Source: Bombyx mori
Lineage: Eukaryota; Arthropoda; Insecta; Lepidoptera; Bombycidae
NCBI RefSeq assembly: GCF_030269925.1
Contig: NC_085107.1
Location: forward strand, 10,230,001 to 10,294,000
Length of the DNA: 64,000 nt
Direction of reading: 5' to 3'
Part shown: piece after piece, positions 12,801 through 26,131 of the stretch
Layout of the letters: every line of letters begins with the position of its first letter
How positions within the stretch are numbered: position 1 is the stretch's first letter
The notes under the pieces: model-generated
The model's database searches: none
Told to the model about the DNA's origin: nothing
Seen by the model: only the letters and a program-made list of their open reading frames with translations
Program-made: the position numbers and the translations under genes

Positions 12801-15800
12801 AAAAAGAAACAAATACTAATTGATTGAAACGAAATATAAGAGTTTACGAAAAATTGTATTAACTCTTTTCGGAATTTATTATTTATATTTAAGACTGCTC
12901 ACAGACGGCTTTTGAATTTTGCATAAAAAATTACAATGCTAGGAAACATAGTATCCTGAGGCGCGTGGTCGAAAAGTATAGTATAGACGAAGGTTTTTAG
13001 TGTGCGTGAGGTGGTGGGGGCGTGAGTGCGTGCGCCCGGCATAAGGAACTGCCGGGTAGGGAGCTCGAACTAGGGGACTCGCACGCACACCACCAAGCTA
13101 GCGTTACATTGTGATCCTGGAATGAAACTACGTTACGTAGCGGGACGCGCACACGTGCACAATACACAAGCGCCCGTTTACTGCTCATTCGCGTCCCCCT
13201 GCAGTTGGTTGCCTGTGCGAGCGGGTGACTCCGCGTTCATGGCACGCTGTAAAACAACTCACTTCACTCTGTTCCACTCAAACTAGTTGTGTTCGAGACT
13301 GTGTACGTTACACGCGTTCCGTGACTCGACACGGGCAGTCTCCTTTGTTCTGTTGCTTTAGAAATAAGTGCAATGTAAAAGTTGTTCATGAAAACAAAGT
13401 TTAGAATCGAGTGAATGGGCGAGGTCACCGGTCTTCGTATAATAAAACGGCCGCCGTGCAGTGCGGTAGAGGCGAAGTCCCGCGCAGACTCCGAACGCGA
13501 TACAAAAAATAAACTCGTTTCGTACTTCTAAATTACTCGGATGACAGAAACTTTAACGCTAAACATATCCCGCCATTTATTCGAATACTTCCTTTTCCGG
13601 CGAGTGTTATATCGTACAAAAAAAAACAATGTGAGGAGTTGAAAAGGGCACGGAGCACCGGCCTTTTGGCACACATTACTAATAGTGTGAAGTGATGCTT
13701 TATGAGTCATTGCACGTTGCGATGTGAATGAAATGATGAATGTACAACCGAGCGAACCAGCTAAGTGGCAGCGTGGAGGATTCCTCTTCTCCCTTAACCG
13801 AAGCTTTCGGCTGAATGTCAAATCGAAAAGCACCAATAACTCACCTGTGGAAAATAAACAAACAGGACAAACTATGACGGCGCTCATGTCGGTATGTAAT
13901 CACTGAAAACAGAACGTCTAACGGTTTGATTTTACATAGAGTATTTAATGTAAACAATAGAATGAATACGAGACACAAATGCTCTATTCACATTAACATT
14001 CCATACGAAGTAGTAAAATGTTTATCTAATGAGCGTAAAAATAATAATTCTGACAATGAGTTGAATGCTAAAAATTTGTATTTAACGGCAGTACAAAAAT
14101 TAAAATTACCTATGTCCTAACGATTTATTAATGAAAAGTAATGAATATTATCTATGGGTAACTCAATTTATTATTTATTATTATCAAGTTACGACGACAC
14201 ATTGTTTCGAAGACAATACAATCGTGATTATGTTTTGGGATGTTGACATGTATGTACACAGAATGCGCATGGATAATAAATTAATTCTAAAGCGTCATAT
14301 GTTTAATATTCGTGGCGTTTTGCGGTCACATTTTTGGTAAACCAATACGTTCCGGCCCTCGTTTTAATGTTGCGAGAATAAAAAAATGCCATTACCAATT
14401 AACAACATTTATTATTTTTAAATTTAATAGGTTTACCATGCTTAATAAAATTGAAAAGTAAACGATTTCGCTATAGTGATCGTATAATTCGAAAGTAATG
14501 AATATTTCTACAAAATTTCAAATCAAAGTCCGATGCCTTAATATGTGCGTTATCTTTTTGGTAGTCGGGCACGGTGGTATTTTGTATTTATATAGTTAAA
14601 GATAAATATTTCAATCAATCAATCCCCTGACATGTTTGTTCTGTATAAGGGTCAGTCAGTACCTTGGCGATATTGCGTTCTTTTTGACGTTATTTTTATC
14701 ATTGCACCTACATAGATCGGAGGTTTTAAGGCACTATATACATATATACATACATATAGTGTATACGCACATATGTACATATACTACGTAACGCTCTGCA
14801 ACATATTTCATAAACGATTACACAAAAAATGCTATACTCAAAAAATAACTTTATGTGAATTTCACAGGGTCTTAATTCAACCGGCGATGGTTCATTAGCT
14901 CTGAGGCCTCTTGAAATAGTCGCTCCACGCATCGACACCTATCGGTTCTCGATGGCAAATCTCGAAGAAACGCAAGACGCTGATCTTGACGCCATTCTGG
15001 GCGAACTATGCGCTCTCGATTCCGAATATGACGAAGAATTATCTAGAGTGTCATCAGGTAAATTATTTAAACTAATTTAAAAATCACTCAAACACAGGAA
15101 AAATAATTTGTAGTATCATTAAAAATAATGAGTAGATCGCAATTCCGATCCGATGGTAGATTCAACGAAGTATTGCCCCTAGACAGATGTTAGCAAAATT
15201 CGTTTAAGCTAAACCCCGTGAGTACGCCCAGTAGCACCACACACTAAATGCACCTTTCAAGATAGGAAAAAAAAAAAAAAAGAATAGTAGAACAACAGAT
15301 ACCGCATAGTTCAGAATCAATAAATAGCTGATTAAATACCACGTTTTTCAATCGTAGTAATGATAATAATAAGTACGCTATTTTTTTGTTGAAGGCTTTG
15401 CATCCGGATCAAAAGACAGGGTACCGAGAACCACTGAGCCCTGTACCGTGCGTCAGGAGAAGGACAACAGCGATGCGGCTTCGGGGATCACGCGCACCGA
15501 GTCCCCGGACAATGACTCCGCTTTCAGTGACACAGTGAGCTTTTTTTTTATTATTGCTTAGATGGGTGGACGAGCTTACAGCCCACCTGGCGTTAAGTGG
15601 TTACTGGAGCCCATAGACATCCACAACGTAAATGCGCCACCAATCTTGAGATTTAAGTTCTAGGGTCTCAAGTATAGTTACAACGGCTGTCCCACCCTTC
15701 AAACCGAAACGCATTACTGCTTCACGGCAGAAATAGGCAGGGCGGTGGTACCTACCCGCGCGGACTCACAAGAGGTCCTACCACCAGTAAGAGCTTATAA

Positions 15801-18800
15801 CATATTTCGAGGAGTATAAATATGCTTCTCCATAGAAGATGATTTACTTATCACCAAGTAAATCGTTCTCTAAATAAACATGAATAATTTTGGCTTTGTT
15901 TGTTTGTTTGTTTACGCTCTATGCTTTCGAGTGACGTTTATCCGATTGAATTTAAATTTCTCAGGAAATAATCCCTAGGTGATACGTTTTTGTGCAAATA
16001 CTTAGAAATCACTAGCAAAAACCCTAATGCAATCAAGAAATATCATTCTATCATGTGTATAACATGAACGCGCTCTTTGTAGAATGGAAATTAGTTAGTT
16101 CAATGATTATTATTAATTACCTTTCGGCTTACATTGACAAGTTCGGATTTTAACTTGACTAGTTAAAATAAATAACAGCGCGCTGCATGACGCCGTGGAC
16201 AGGGGAAAGTGGAAAAACATCTTAAGATCGAAGCTCATGGGTGATGGTGGTCACGACCCTCAGACATGAGGAACACGATTCGAGGAGGAGGAGTTAAAAT
16301 AAATAAGAAACAAATATATATAAATATATTTTTGTTACATTTGTATTCACGAAATACTAAATTCACATTAATTAATGTGAACACGCTACATATTATTATT
16401 ACCTTAACCTTTTTAGTATTGTGTAAATTATGGGAAATTAAAACATCACGATTAATTATAAACGTGAAACCGGGTCACGCTTCTCTGTGACTAAACATAT
16501 AAAAAATATCGATTTACTTACATTAATCGGGTGCTTCTTCTCTTACGTTAATGGTACTATGATAAAAACGTTCTCTGAAATGCCAAAAACAACTGTAACA
16601 AGTTTTGTCACAAGAGGAATTAATAAATCGAGGGCAGATAAACAAACATACAAACGTACCTTGATTTCTATTTACATTAATTATTGTCCCATAAAAAATT
16701 CTTAAAAAACATATATGGGAAATCAAAATTACAATATAAAATAAAATAATAATACATCGTACTGCAAGATTTTCCATGCAAGTTAGTCGTACTTCGATAT
16801 CGTACGTGACCTAAGTTTTATATTACCAATCTCTATATATAAAAATTAATTGCTGTTCGTTAGTTTCGCTAAAACTCGAGAATGGCTGAACCGACTTGGC
16901 TAATTTTGGTCTTGAATGATTTGTGGAACTCCAGAGAAGGTTTAAAAGGTAAATAAATATGAAAATGCTTGGAATTAAATAAAAATAACAATTTTGTTTT
17001 TCCTTTGATGTGTCCCCCGTCGGACGGATTCTTTTTGTTTGTTTTAAGTTTATTTTATACAAAAGTTTAGGTATTTTATTTATCGATTGAGGCACTACGA
17101 AGTCTGCCGAGTCAGCTAGTCTTTGATATATTTTAATGTTGACATCATATTTTCAGGTATCCATGCTTTCGAGCGAATCTTCGGCTTCTAGTAGCGCGAG
17201 TGCGAAATGCAAAGCCTTAAAATTGAATTTACATCAAAATCAAAAGGTAAGGTTCAATCACAAAGTTAATAATAAATGATACTTTATATCGACTTCCAAA
17301 AGTCCAACTGTATTAGCTTTTATCTCTAATAACATCTACAGGGTGTGAGGAAATTGTTCCCGAAGTTGAAATGGGAAAAAATTACTTCTTTTTCTTATTC
17401 GTTTCACTCCCAACAGAGTGTTCGTAGTCTGTAGCTTTGGACTAACTAGCTACTTACCTAACTTAAATAATCTTCAATTGCTAAGTCAAGTGTATAAATA
17501 CTTGTCGATTTAGGAAGTTGAATTATCGTCAACCCGCTATATAATAAATACGAAGGCAGCTCGCAGACTATCGTGAAATCTCATAATTAACTTATGTTTA
17601 TATTTATATTATTACTTCATTTTCCAATTTATTGTTTTAGCAATTTTTCATAAAAAAAATGGAAAAGATTTGTACTCGTATTAGTAACCAACTCTAAAAC
17701 TTGTCATTATCGAAAAAAAAAGAAAAACAGTGAAGAAAATTGACTAACATTTTTGAACTGTTGGATTTTCTTCTATCTATAAATAAATTCAATTCAGTGA
17801 TGGGTTCAATTGAGAAAACATTCGTATATACAGTTTTACCAAGGTCATTTACACCTATCTTCGTTTTCGCAAATGCTTTGAAGATACCCTGAATGTATTA
17901 TATATATATACATATATGTATCGGTCTTATTTTTTTTTATACTAGACTGAGATTATGGTATCCCCTTAAATTACAACATGGTTAAGATTAATAATAAGTA
18001 TAGCAAAAGATACAATTGAATAAGACTATCGAATAAAAGAATTCCTTATTGTTTCTATCAGATAACAAATATTACGGAACAGTTATAAATTAGAAACTTT
18101 TCTAACAGACACTGATATTATTTAAAAGCTGTCGATACATCGTCTGTTATCTACAGCATGTGTAAAATTATGAAACGTAATAATAATATGATTCTCTGTG
18201 GCTAAAATGCTGAGTAAACTTAAAATAATCTTTTGTGTTTTTTGTTTGCCACCATGAAACATTATACCCTATATTCATAAGTGGTACAATTTAAGGTGTA
18301 AACGTAATCCTCACCCTGTATAATCGTATTGTAGCAAATGATACGATAATTTAATTTAAAGTTTTTTTTTTGTTATACAGTTTTGTTTATTTTTCTAACT
18401 TTTTAACAACAAAAGGTTTTGATATCAAAAAACTATACAGATCTTTTTCAATTATATTATAATTATAAATTATATTATTGTTTAGAATATAATTGATTAA
18501 TAATTATTAATATAGCTATTAAGGTTTAATTAACAAACAAAATCATTGTTGAATTCAGGACGCGAGCTTCCAACAAAAGGCGGACAAGATTAAATTAGCA
18601 TTAGAGCGCATGCGAGAAGCAAATATCAAGAAACTGTTCATAAAAGCGTTTTCAATGGATGGATCTTCGAAGAGTTTATTGGTTGATGAGAAAATGACTT
18701 GTGGATATGTGACGCGTTTGCTGGCGGACAAAAACCACGTTAATATGGAACCGAAGTGGGCAATAGTTGAACACTTGCCTGATCTCAATATGGGTTCGTC

Positions 18801-21800
18801 TTCATTCTTTTATACAGTGCATCCAGATTAATTTTGTTCATAACGAGGGATCTTAATTATTAATAGTATATCGGCATATTAATCAGAATATATTGTTATG
18901 CTACCTCGGGCTCATACGGTTGCTGTTTCGTCAATAGTAGCATCGTCAATTACATTTCTACGCGACTAACTATTTAATCCTTAACGCCACAATTCTCTTC
19001 AAGATCTTGTTACAAGTTCGATAACATGATCCTGCCTATTTCTACCGCTAGTACGTTTCGATTTGAAAGGAATTGTCATTTTGTCAACGCAATTGTCATT
19101 TTCATGGTATCTCGAGATGTGGGCAGCAGTATTCAAATTGGAGGATCTATGTTTCGGTAAACATTATAACAATAAACGCTCTAACTCAATAAAACAAAAA
19201 AACTCGATTTATTTTAAAGATGCGATGTAAATTTTAGTGAACTCTAATTGATCTAACAGATAAATGTTGTCTATTTAATATTTTTTGCGATTTCTATTTA
19301 ACCGGGCCGATTTTGATCCATTATTTTAACAGATTATGTAAACTACCGTTGTTGTAATCATTTATTTATTTATTTAATTTCTCTGTTATTTTAGAACGAG
19401 TGTACGAGGACCACGAAATGTTAGTAGACAATTTAATGTTATGGACGAGAGAATCGAAAAACAAAATATTGTTTGCCGAAAGGCCAGATAAGATTTCGTT
19501 GTTCCAAGCCCCCGAAAAGTTTCTACTGAACGATAACGATCGGGGTAAGTTTAAAAGATTTTATTTTTTATAATAATCAATCTATTAACGAAAATGTATT
19601 AAGTATAGCACAAAGGTATAGTTTAAAATTATAATTTGGAGCTATATAGTAAAGACAAGCTTATTTTCGTACAAACAGTGGGTGGGAGGGAACAGCTTTT
19701 TTTTTATTGCTTAGATGGGTGGACGAGCTCACAGCCCACCTGGTGTGAAGTGGTTACTGGAGCCCATAGACATCTAAAACGTAAATGCGCTACCCGCCTT
19801 GAGATATAAGTTCTAAGGTTTCAAGTATAGTTACAACGGATGCCCCACCTTTCAAACCGAAACGCATTACTGCTTCACGGCAGAAATAGGCAGGGCGGTG
19901 ATACCTACCCGTGCGGACTCACAAGAGGACTTACCACCAGCTTCCGAAGCCGAAACGAAAGTCAAACACTACCTTGACGTAAGGGAACTCCGGTCACCGT
20001 CCTTCACACTACGTCGTAATTGACGAGTTCGACTAGTGAACTAGCCCATAGACACAGTTTACTGAGTTTCTCGTTGGATCTTCTCAGTCGATCGCGATTC
20101 CGATTCGGTAATAGATTCTGCGAAACACCTCTCTTACTATGGCTGGTATTAGCAAATTCTCTCAGGTTGAACCTGTGAGCTTACCTATACGTCCACGAGA
20201 AGCTAGAATAACCCCTTACCAGCGAATAGGTAGAAAAAAAAGAGAAACATTCTGCTCTATGCTCTAAACAACTATATTCATATTAAATAAAGCAAAGGTA
20301 CTTAGCGTTTTTTTAGATACGTTTTTTTAGATACAACACGGTTTTTTAGATACGTTTTGCGGCCCGCACATAATTACGATGCGGGCCCTACTTCAAACAA
20401 TCTTGTCGAATCATTGGTATATGTGCTAACCTTCAAACCGCAATATAACTGTTTTGATAACTATTTTGGTTTTAATTAGTATTATATACTATCAAAGGTC
20501 GTTCAAGTGAACAAGACGATCACTCAAGGCAAGTGATGCTAGAAGAATTTTTCGGACAAAACGGTGCCGGAGCCAGTACTGTCCCTTCTGTATCCGGACA
20601 TCCGGTCCCGCCGATGGAGGGACCACTTTACCTGAAGAACGACTCCAAAAAAGGATGGAAAAAAATTTACTGCGTCCTCCGACCATCAGGTCAGTAAAGA
20701 CAATATCTCTGCTATGCGATTTGTGGCCACAATTCCATAAAAGCAATGCGATTATAATAGCATCAGCGAACATACCTTTTTTTTATTATTATTTTTTTAT
20801 ATTTAAAATGCTTCATTTGTCACGTAACTAGGGCTTTACTACTCGCCCAAAGACAAGGTGAAAACGTTGAAAGAACTCGTCTGCTTGGCCACTTTCGACA
20901 CCAACGAAGTATACATAGGTCTGAACTGGAAGAAGAAATACAAGTCCCCAACAGACTACTGCTTCGCTATCAAACATCCGAGACTCCAGCAACCGAAAAG
21001 CGTCAAATTTATCAAGTTCTTGTGCGCTGAAGACCAGCAGACAATGGAAAGATGGATGACAGCTATGCGAATAGCTAAGGTACGTTTAAATACTAACTGT
21101 CGCCAATGAAATATAAATAACCAATAGAGTTTATAATTTCTTTTAGAAACTCTTTCATTCCTTGGCGCTTAATACTAGAATCCAAATGAATAAAACAAAT
21201 TTAAGAATATTTCTTTTAACCATATAATCTTGGTCAATTACCGTATATTTCTTTAGTCTAAAAAAATCACAAGTTTTTCCACGTTTTCAATTTCAGCATG
21301 GAAGGCAATTGCTTGAAAATTACCGGTCCTTAGTTGAGGAGCTCACTCAAGAAGATTTAGATCATCTTGCTCACGCGCGTTCTTGTTCCGTAAGTTCCCA
21401 TAGTTAAAGCATTTATATAGGAAACAATTAGCCAATGATATAATGAATAGCGGCTTCAACAGCTTTGTTAAAAAAGCTGTTTACAGCAAAAAAAATATTG
21501 ATGTCAGTAAAATTTTCCAAAAAACATTTCAATAAAATTTTATTATTAACTGAAAAGAAAAACGTGTGTATCATAGTTTATCATCCAAACAAATTAAGTT
21601 TTTAGGCAATGGAATAGAAAAATGTGCATTAATTTTAGTCTGGCATGGCATTGCAATATCTTCAATCTATTTTTTTGCTTCCTATCACTGGATTGCGTCT
21701 ATCTATATATTTATCAGAATCTGCATTATGTAGCCCTAATTAAGTTTCCGTCTTGGGCACTTTAATATCGGGTGACAACTTAACACCGAGTGATCGGAGA

Positions 21801-22683
21801 GCTCGATCTTAGCAATAAAAAAATCCTATATCATTTAAATCACTCCAAACATCTCAAATGCTCGTAAAATTTTGAATCGATCATCTCTAATAATTACTTT
21901 TAGCATTCCGGACACGTAAACCTGAAATAGAAAATTGGCTATCGCTTATATCTTATTAATACGGATGCATTTTCTAATTGCAATATTAGTAAAATGAAAC
22001 ATTGTTCGCAGATTACTTCAATACCGACAAAAACGAACAACGGTGTGACAAACATAAATAGTCCAGCTCAATCAACGTCAAGCAACATGAGTGTTGCCAA
22101 CTCGGACATTAGCAGCGGGAGGTGCGTTTAACTGTTACATAATCAAGAAAACTGGACTAATGGGCATTAATTCAAAGATTTATTATAAAATAATTAGTCT
22201 CTAGTTACATTGCTCTCAGAACTAACATGTGTAAATGTGGATGGCGGCATTTACACAACGTAGATTTCTATGGGCTCCGGTAACCACTGAACATCAGGTG
22301 GGCCGTCAGCTCATCCACCCATCGTTGCTGTGAAGTTCTTAATTAAACCGATGTAATTTACATCAAGTCATACTAGAAATCTAAGCTTTCTCATGCAATA
22401 TTGGGAAAACGAAGACATCTTAAAAGTTTCAAGTTTGAAATACCAAAGTAGACAATCATTGTTTTATTTCAAAGGAGCTGCCATAATCAACATTCGCTAT
22501 GCCTAATGGTCTGGTTTTCAAAAATGTTGTTTTATTATTCTTTTTGCTTGTTTGTATGTCTGCGATTGCTGTGCGACGCGTTTTACATGTGAATGCGAAA
22601 TTGATTATTTTTTGGTATTAATACACACACACGCACACATGCACACATACACACACACACACACATACACACATACACACACA

Positions 22684-22718
<35 letters not shown>

Positions 22719-22725
22719 GCGCACA

Positions 22726-22780
<55 letters not shown>

Positions 22781-25700
22781 CGTTTATAGATTTGACACAA
22801 TTAATAATGACTCTCCACTATCATCAAAACTATTCCTATACAGAACACAAACGGTCACGCATGTCGATCCTGTGATGTATATAGTTAAAATAAACATGTA
22901 ATGTCTGCGTAGTTTTTGCATATCGTCGCTGTCAAACCAAAATCTGCTATGTGCAAACACTTTATTTAGAATTAACGATTAATAATATTTTCGTATAAAC
23001 TTTTATATGAAGGTGAATTTTTAAGAACTATATCAAATGAAAGCTATAAATCAATATTAAACACACACATAACAGTTTTTATAGGCTAGATAGGACTGTG
23101 AACTATACGAAAAGGTCAAAAAGTAAAAATCACAAAAAGTGCACATAGGAGATGTTGGTTTGACAACGACGATATGTATATATCATCTTGCATATTATCA
23201 TGCCCACAGCACAATTCCGAAACCCAAACTTTTTAATAGTGCAGATAGGAACGTTCACAACCCGTCTGGTTCAAGGCTAGTTTGTGGCCGAAAATGTAAT
23301 ATCACCTATTACTTTGTCCTTGAGATGCGAAGTCGGAGCCTCTATTGCAATGGAATATCGAATTTCCTGTCCTTGCATGATGATTAAGCAGCGCGGTGGA
23401 CTTACTATAATTGTTTTCCCCCTTAGCAGTTAATAACAGTTTTTATAAATTAATATATCGCACATACGGTGCTATAAAGTCACTAATGCAATTTGTATTA
23501 ACGCTGAACCGAGTATGAGAAAATACATTTGTTAATAGTTCTTAGTGAGACGCGAGAGATGTTTGCTTTTACTGATGAAGTTTAAAGTTGCAGTTTAAAT
23601 ATTCTTTTATTTCAATAGTCTAGCAGAACGATATAAGAATTATACAATAAGATGTTGAATTTTCCAACGTTTCTCATGAAAAATTACATAATTTGCATAA
23701 GTGACGTTATCGCATCGTAAGTGCGATATTTCCTTTTTATTTAGTTGCTAATGAACGTGTGTTAAACATTAAACATCAACATCAACAAGAAGTTTTTGGA
23801 AATATTGAATTCTTTTATTCAAAATCTCAATAACAAAACATAAAAAAATGAATACAGAAAATATAATAAAATAAAATGTTTCGGATTATGGTCGGACTTC
23901 AATTACTGGGCGAAGACTAGAACATCTAAATGACTAGAAAGTTTGGTTAAAATTTATTAGCCATCCCAACATTTTTGTCACATTTTGCGAATTCCTTAGG
24001 CCCTGGATCCTGAGAAATACGAGCGTAGTCAAACACTTCCTGAAAGTGCCGTGTTTTCCGACACATGCTTTTATTACAAAGCGTAGGTATTAAATAGCTT
24101 TTATTAAATATACCGTTTCTTCTTGTCAAACAGACATTCGCGTGCTTCTTCATCGAGCTCGAGTGGTTGTCTATCGGATGGAGGTACTGCTTCTGAAAGC
24201 GCTTTCGACTGTGAATTTCCTATGGGTAAGTTTTAAAAAATAGTCGAAATTTCTTTATTCATCTAAAATTTCAAAGAATTTTTTTAGTTGCGTCAGATAA
24301 ACATCATTGTGCAAAAAGATTCCAAGGCTTGATGTTTCAGTAAATAGGTCGCTCAGCCCCAACCGTGGCACATTGATGAAAAGTAATTTAAATATAATTA
24401 TTATTTCAGGTACAATAAAACGCAAACCATCTATGAAACCCAACATTCCGCTAACGTGGATGACTCGACAATTGAAAGAGATGGTGGAGAAAGACGATAT
24501 TACTTCAGAGGCTGACGGTATCGGTGATTCGGGGACACTCACCAGGAAGCCCAGGAAGAATCGCTGTGATGACTCTACACTGAAGCGCCATCATAATATT
24601 GGTACGTTCCATGGTCTTATAAATAACAACTCATTTCGTAAAGATAATTGCAAAATATATTTTTTGAAAACCCATATCAAATTCTAAGATAATTTCTACA
24701 ACTGTTCAACAGTAGAACACTAATCCTTTTTAAATTTACCACGTAAACGTTACTAGACGCATGACGTCATACGTGGGTTTATTTTACAAGCGTGTAATAA
24801 CTTTCGGTATCTCGGAAAGGATTCAACTGATCAAAATTATCCATGAAAAATGTTTGATAACAAATTTGTTACTATTCCATTTTACAGATTCAACGGATAC
24901 TAGTGTGTATGGCACAGCTACTACCGTGAGCATTACAAGTACAGAAAGTCCAGTCCGAAAGGAGCCTGTTTCTCCGACGTACGATCACTATGACACAATA
25001 ACTCGCGACAGCTCCTTCAGAAACAGTACAGACAATAGTTCATCTCTGTACGGATACACCACAATATACGACAAAGTGCAGAAACAACAAGCTGAATGTA
25101 CCGTTGAAGATTTGCCTTTGCCACCGCCCCCTGTCGTTGCAGATGTCCCAGACGCAATGTTCAGTTCAACACTGAGCCTCGACAGCCTTCCTCCACCGCC
25201 GCCACCGCTGGACGCGATTGAGGATTTGTCGGGATCTCTACTAAGCCTTCCCCCACCACCACCCGAGCACGCCATGGAGGCCAACAGTGGTCGAGTGCAA
25301 GACATCGTCAGTCAACTGACGGCACAACAAATAGAACAAGCTTCGCGAGCTGGTCAATGCAGAGTTACAGCTCGAACAAGTGAGCCGACCCGTTCCTTCC
25401 CGAGGCAACCCTCTCTCGACAGCGTCCACTCGGAGGCTTCGCGTAGCTCGTCACTCCCATCTGACAAAAGCATTTATGGCCCGCAAAACGTCGCGTATGG
25501 GGCCTGCCTAGTCGAGTTGCAGACTAAAAAATTAAGCAGCCCCTCCATTCAAAAAAAGGTGATCACACAAACTGAACCAACGAAGGAGCGAACGGGTTCT
25601 ATAAAAAAAGTTAATTTTGCCGATGACTTACCGACGTGCTCCGAAAAGAAGGTCAAAAAGATCTCGTTCAATCTCAAAGAGCAACCTCCGCTTTCGCCGC

Positions 25701-26131
25701 GGAAACCGCCCCCGCCGAAACGTAACGAAAGCACTCGACTTACATCACCGAAAAAGCTAGTCGATTCAAACAGTAATCCTCCAAAGGAATTTCTAAAAGA
25801 TCTGCAGAGGGTGATGCGGAAAAAATGGCAAGTCGCACAAAAGTGTAAACTCGAACCGGCAACAACTCCGCACGAGGTACTTGGTTTCCGTGAATATCCA
25901 CTTGCGGATGATTACAAAGAGACGAGCGTGTCGATGTGGGTGCAGGAGCACTACGGCAGCGGCGTGGAGGACCCCTTCTACGAGAACGTGTATAGTGCGG
26001 AACAGACGGCAGTGCGACGCGAGGAACCCAAGCCCATAAAGAAGCGTCCACCACCAGCACCGCCGCGACGGAGCGACTCCACGCACCTGTCCACGCACCC
26101 GCACGCCTCAGCCGTACAGCCCACCGCTTGA
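9839..26131 (+). CDS. pico: MRL-family adaptor (MIG-10/RIAM/lamellipodin), pico homologue
   Basis: Thirteen coding exons: 9839-9934, 14868-15057, 15395-15534, 17157-17246, 18559-18793, 19395-19544, 20498-20689, 20832-21079, 21297-21389, 22012-22121, 24134-24225, 24410-24601, 24888-26131. All junctions are GT-AG, all phases close, and the total is 3,072 nt (1,023 aa). Two N-terminal acidic helices, [14 protein letters not shown] (exon 1) and [19 protein letters not shown] (exon 2), resemble RIAM/lamellipodin talin-binding segments. The RA domain is about residues 190-275 ([20 protein letters not shown]); the PH domain is about 340-447 ([20 protein letters not shown] to [12 protein letters not shown]). 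The last exon is proline-rich, with LPPPPPP and LPPPPP (Ena/VASP EVH1-type) and [11 protein letters not shown] (SH3-type) motifs. The family links activated Ras/Rap GTPases and phosphoinositides to Ena/VASP and actin at the leading edge. An alternative first exon is listed separately. Confidence 0.93.
9966..10230 (+). mobile_element. tRNA-derived SINE in pico intron 1
   Basis: Begins about 30 bp after the exon 1 donor. A tRNA-like head carries A box TGGTGTAGTGGTAAGTG and B box GGGTTCGAATTCC. The body (GATATTTGTATGATAAACAT, then TTATCTGGTACCTGTAACAC and CTTATCACGGGACC) is typical of a widespread moth SINE. No closed acceptor stem, so not a tRNA gene. Confidence 0.75.
10306..10549 (+). mobile_element. 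SINE copy 2
   Basis: Full-length copy of the family described at 5401-5655, with a nine-A tail, inside pico intron 1. Confidence 0.85.
10690..10860. repeat. Second copy of the probable LINE end repeat
   Basis: Diverged relative of 2444-2600 sharing CTTTATT, the CTTATCAC..AAGGCGAT block and CAGGCAACC. Lies just upstream of the inverted-repeat element at 10906. Confidence 0.45.
10906..11210. mobile_element. MITE-like element with inverted terminal repeats
   Basis: Perfect 23-bp inverted arms at 10912-10934 and 11182-11204 (TATCGCACCTTTAGAATTGA plus AGT). Imperfect pairing extends inward roughly 20 bp and outward through TATATA tracts that could be target-site sequence. The interior is about 250 bp, AT-rich and non-coding. 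A non-autonomous DNA transposon is the simplest reading. Confidence 0.7.
12970..13732 (+). promoter_or_regulatory. Candidate alternative promoter and 5' UTR of pico
   Basis: A locally GC- and CpG-rich stretch (about 12990-13510) stands out from the AT-rich intron around it and lies directly upstream of the alternative first coding exon at 13733. It has the composition expected of an insect promoter and leader. An upstream ATG-TGA mini-frame at 13722 precedes the main ATG. I cannot place a TATA box or a start site with confidence. Confidence 0.5.
13733..13891 (+). CDS. pico: Alternative first coding exon of pico (proximal isoform)
   Basis: ATG at 13733 ([17 protein letters not shown]..) runs open for 53 codons to TCG|GTATGT at 13891/13892, a strong donor in phase 0. 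That is the phase needed to join exon 2 at 14868, and the same phase as the distal exon ending at 9934. The result would be a 1,044-aa protein lacking the [14 protein letters not shown] helix. The reading frame is closed by TGA at 13703, so 13733 is the first usable ATG. Not seen in other species by me; the exon call rests on frame, donor and the CpG-rich upstream region. Confidence 0.6.
15120..15235 (+). repeat. Decayed jockey-clade LINE 3' fragment
   Basis: AGTAGATCGCAATTCCGATC..GGTAGATTC followed by GTTAGCAAAATTCG and CCCCGTGAGTACG matches the 3' UTR of the intact LINE at 42058-47210 and its relatives, in sense orientation. Confidence 0.6.
15541..15788 (-). mobile_element. SINE copy 3, abutting a pico splice donor
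   Basis: Minus-sense copy beginning (as its tail) with a poly-T run immediately after ACA|GTGAGC, so the insertion lies six bases into the intron that follows pico exon 3. Confidence 0.85.
16838..17115. repeat. Dispersed repeat, family B
   Basis: GTTAGTTTCGCTAAAACTCG..GAACCGACTTGGCTAATTTTGGTC..CTTTGATGTGTCCCCCGTC is a sequence I recognise as interspersed in silkmoth DNA. It ends in a TCTGCCGAGTCAGCTAG block just before pico exon 4. Superfamily unknown. Confidence 0.5.
19697..19942 (-). mobile_element. SINE copy 4
   Basis: Minus-sense full-length copy in the pico intron between exons 6 and 7. Confidence 0.85.
20010..20235 (+). repeat. Jockey-clade LINE 3' fragment
   Basis: ACTGAGTTTCTCGTTGGATC followed by TTCTCAGTCGATCGCGATTC and a GTGAGCTTACCTA end match the 3' UTR shared by the LINE copies in this window, in sense orientation. 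Confidence 0.7.
22228..22325 (+). repeat. SINE 3' fragment
   Basis: Only the 3' third of the common SINE is left, GGCATTTACACAACGTAGAT to CTCATCCACCCATC, without an A-tail. Confidence 0.65.
22619..22778. repeat. (CA)n microsatellite
   Basis: About 160 bp of CA repeats with occasional TACA and GCACA interruptions, in the pico intron between exons 10 and 11. The 107-codon and 60-codon open frames across it are repeat artefacts. Confidence 0.95.

Noticed and set aside
13926..14340. Two intronic open frames of 64 and 69 codons
   Set aside because: AT-rich, no homology, and not bounded by splice signals in a usable phase.
20361..20385. Short hairpin GGCCCGCA..TGCGGGCC in a pico intron
   Set aside because: An 8-bp stem is expected by chance in 64 kb and is next to degraded TTTTTTAGATACG repeats.
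22552..22875. 107-codon open frame
   Set aside because: Produced by the CA microsatellite; only His/Thr repeats.
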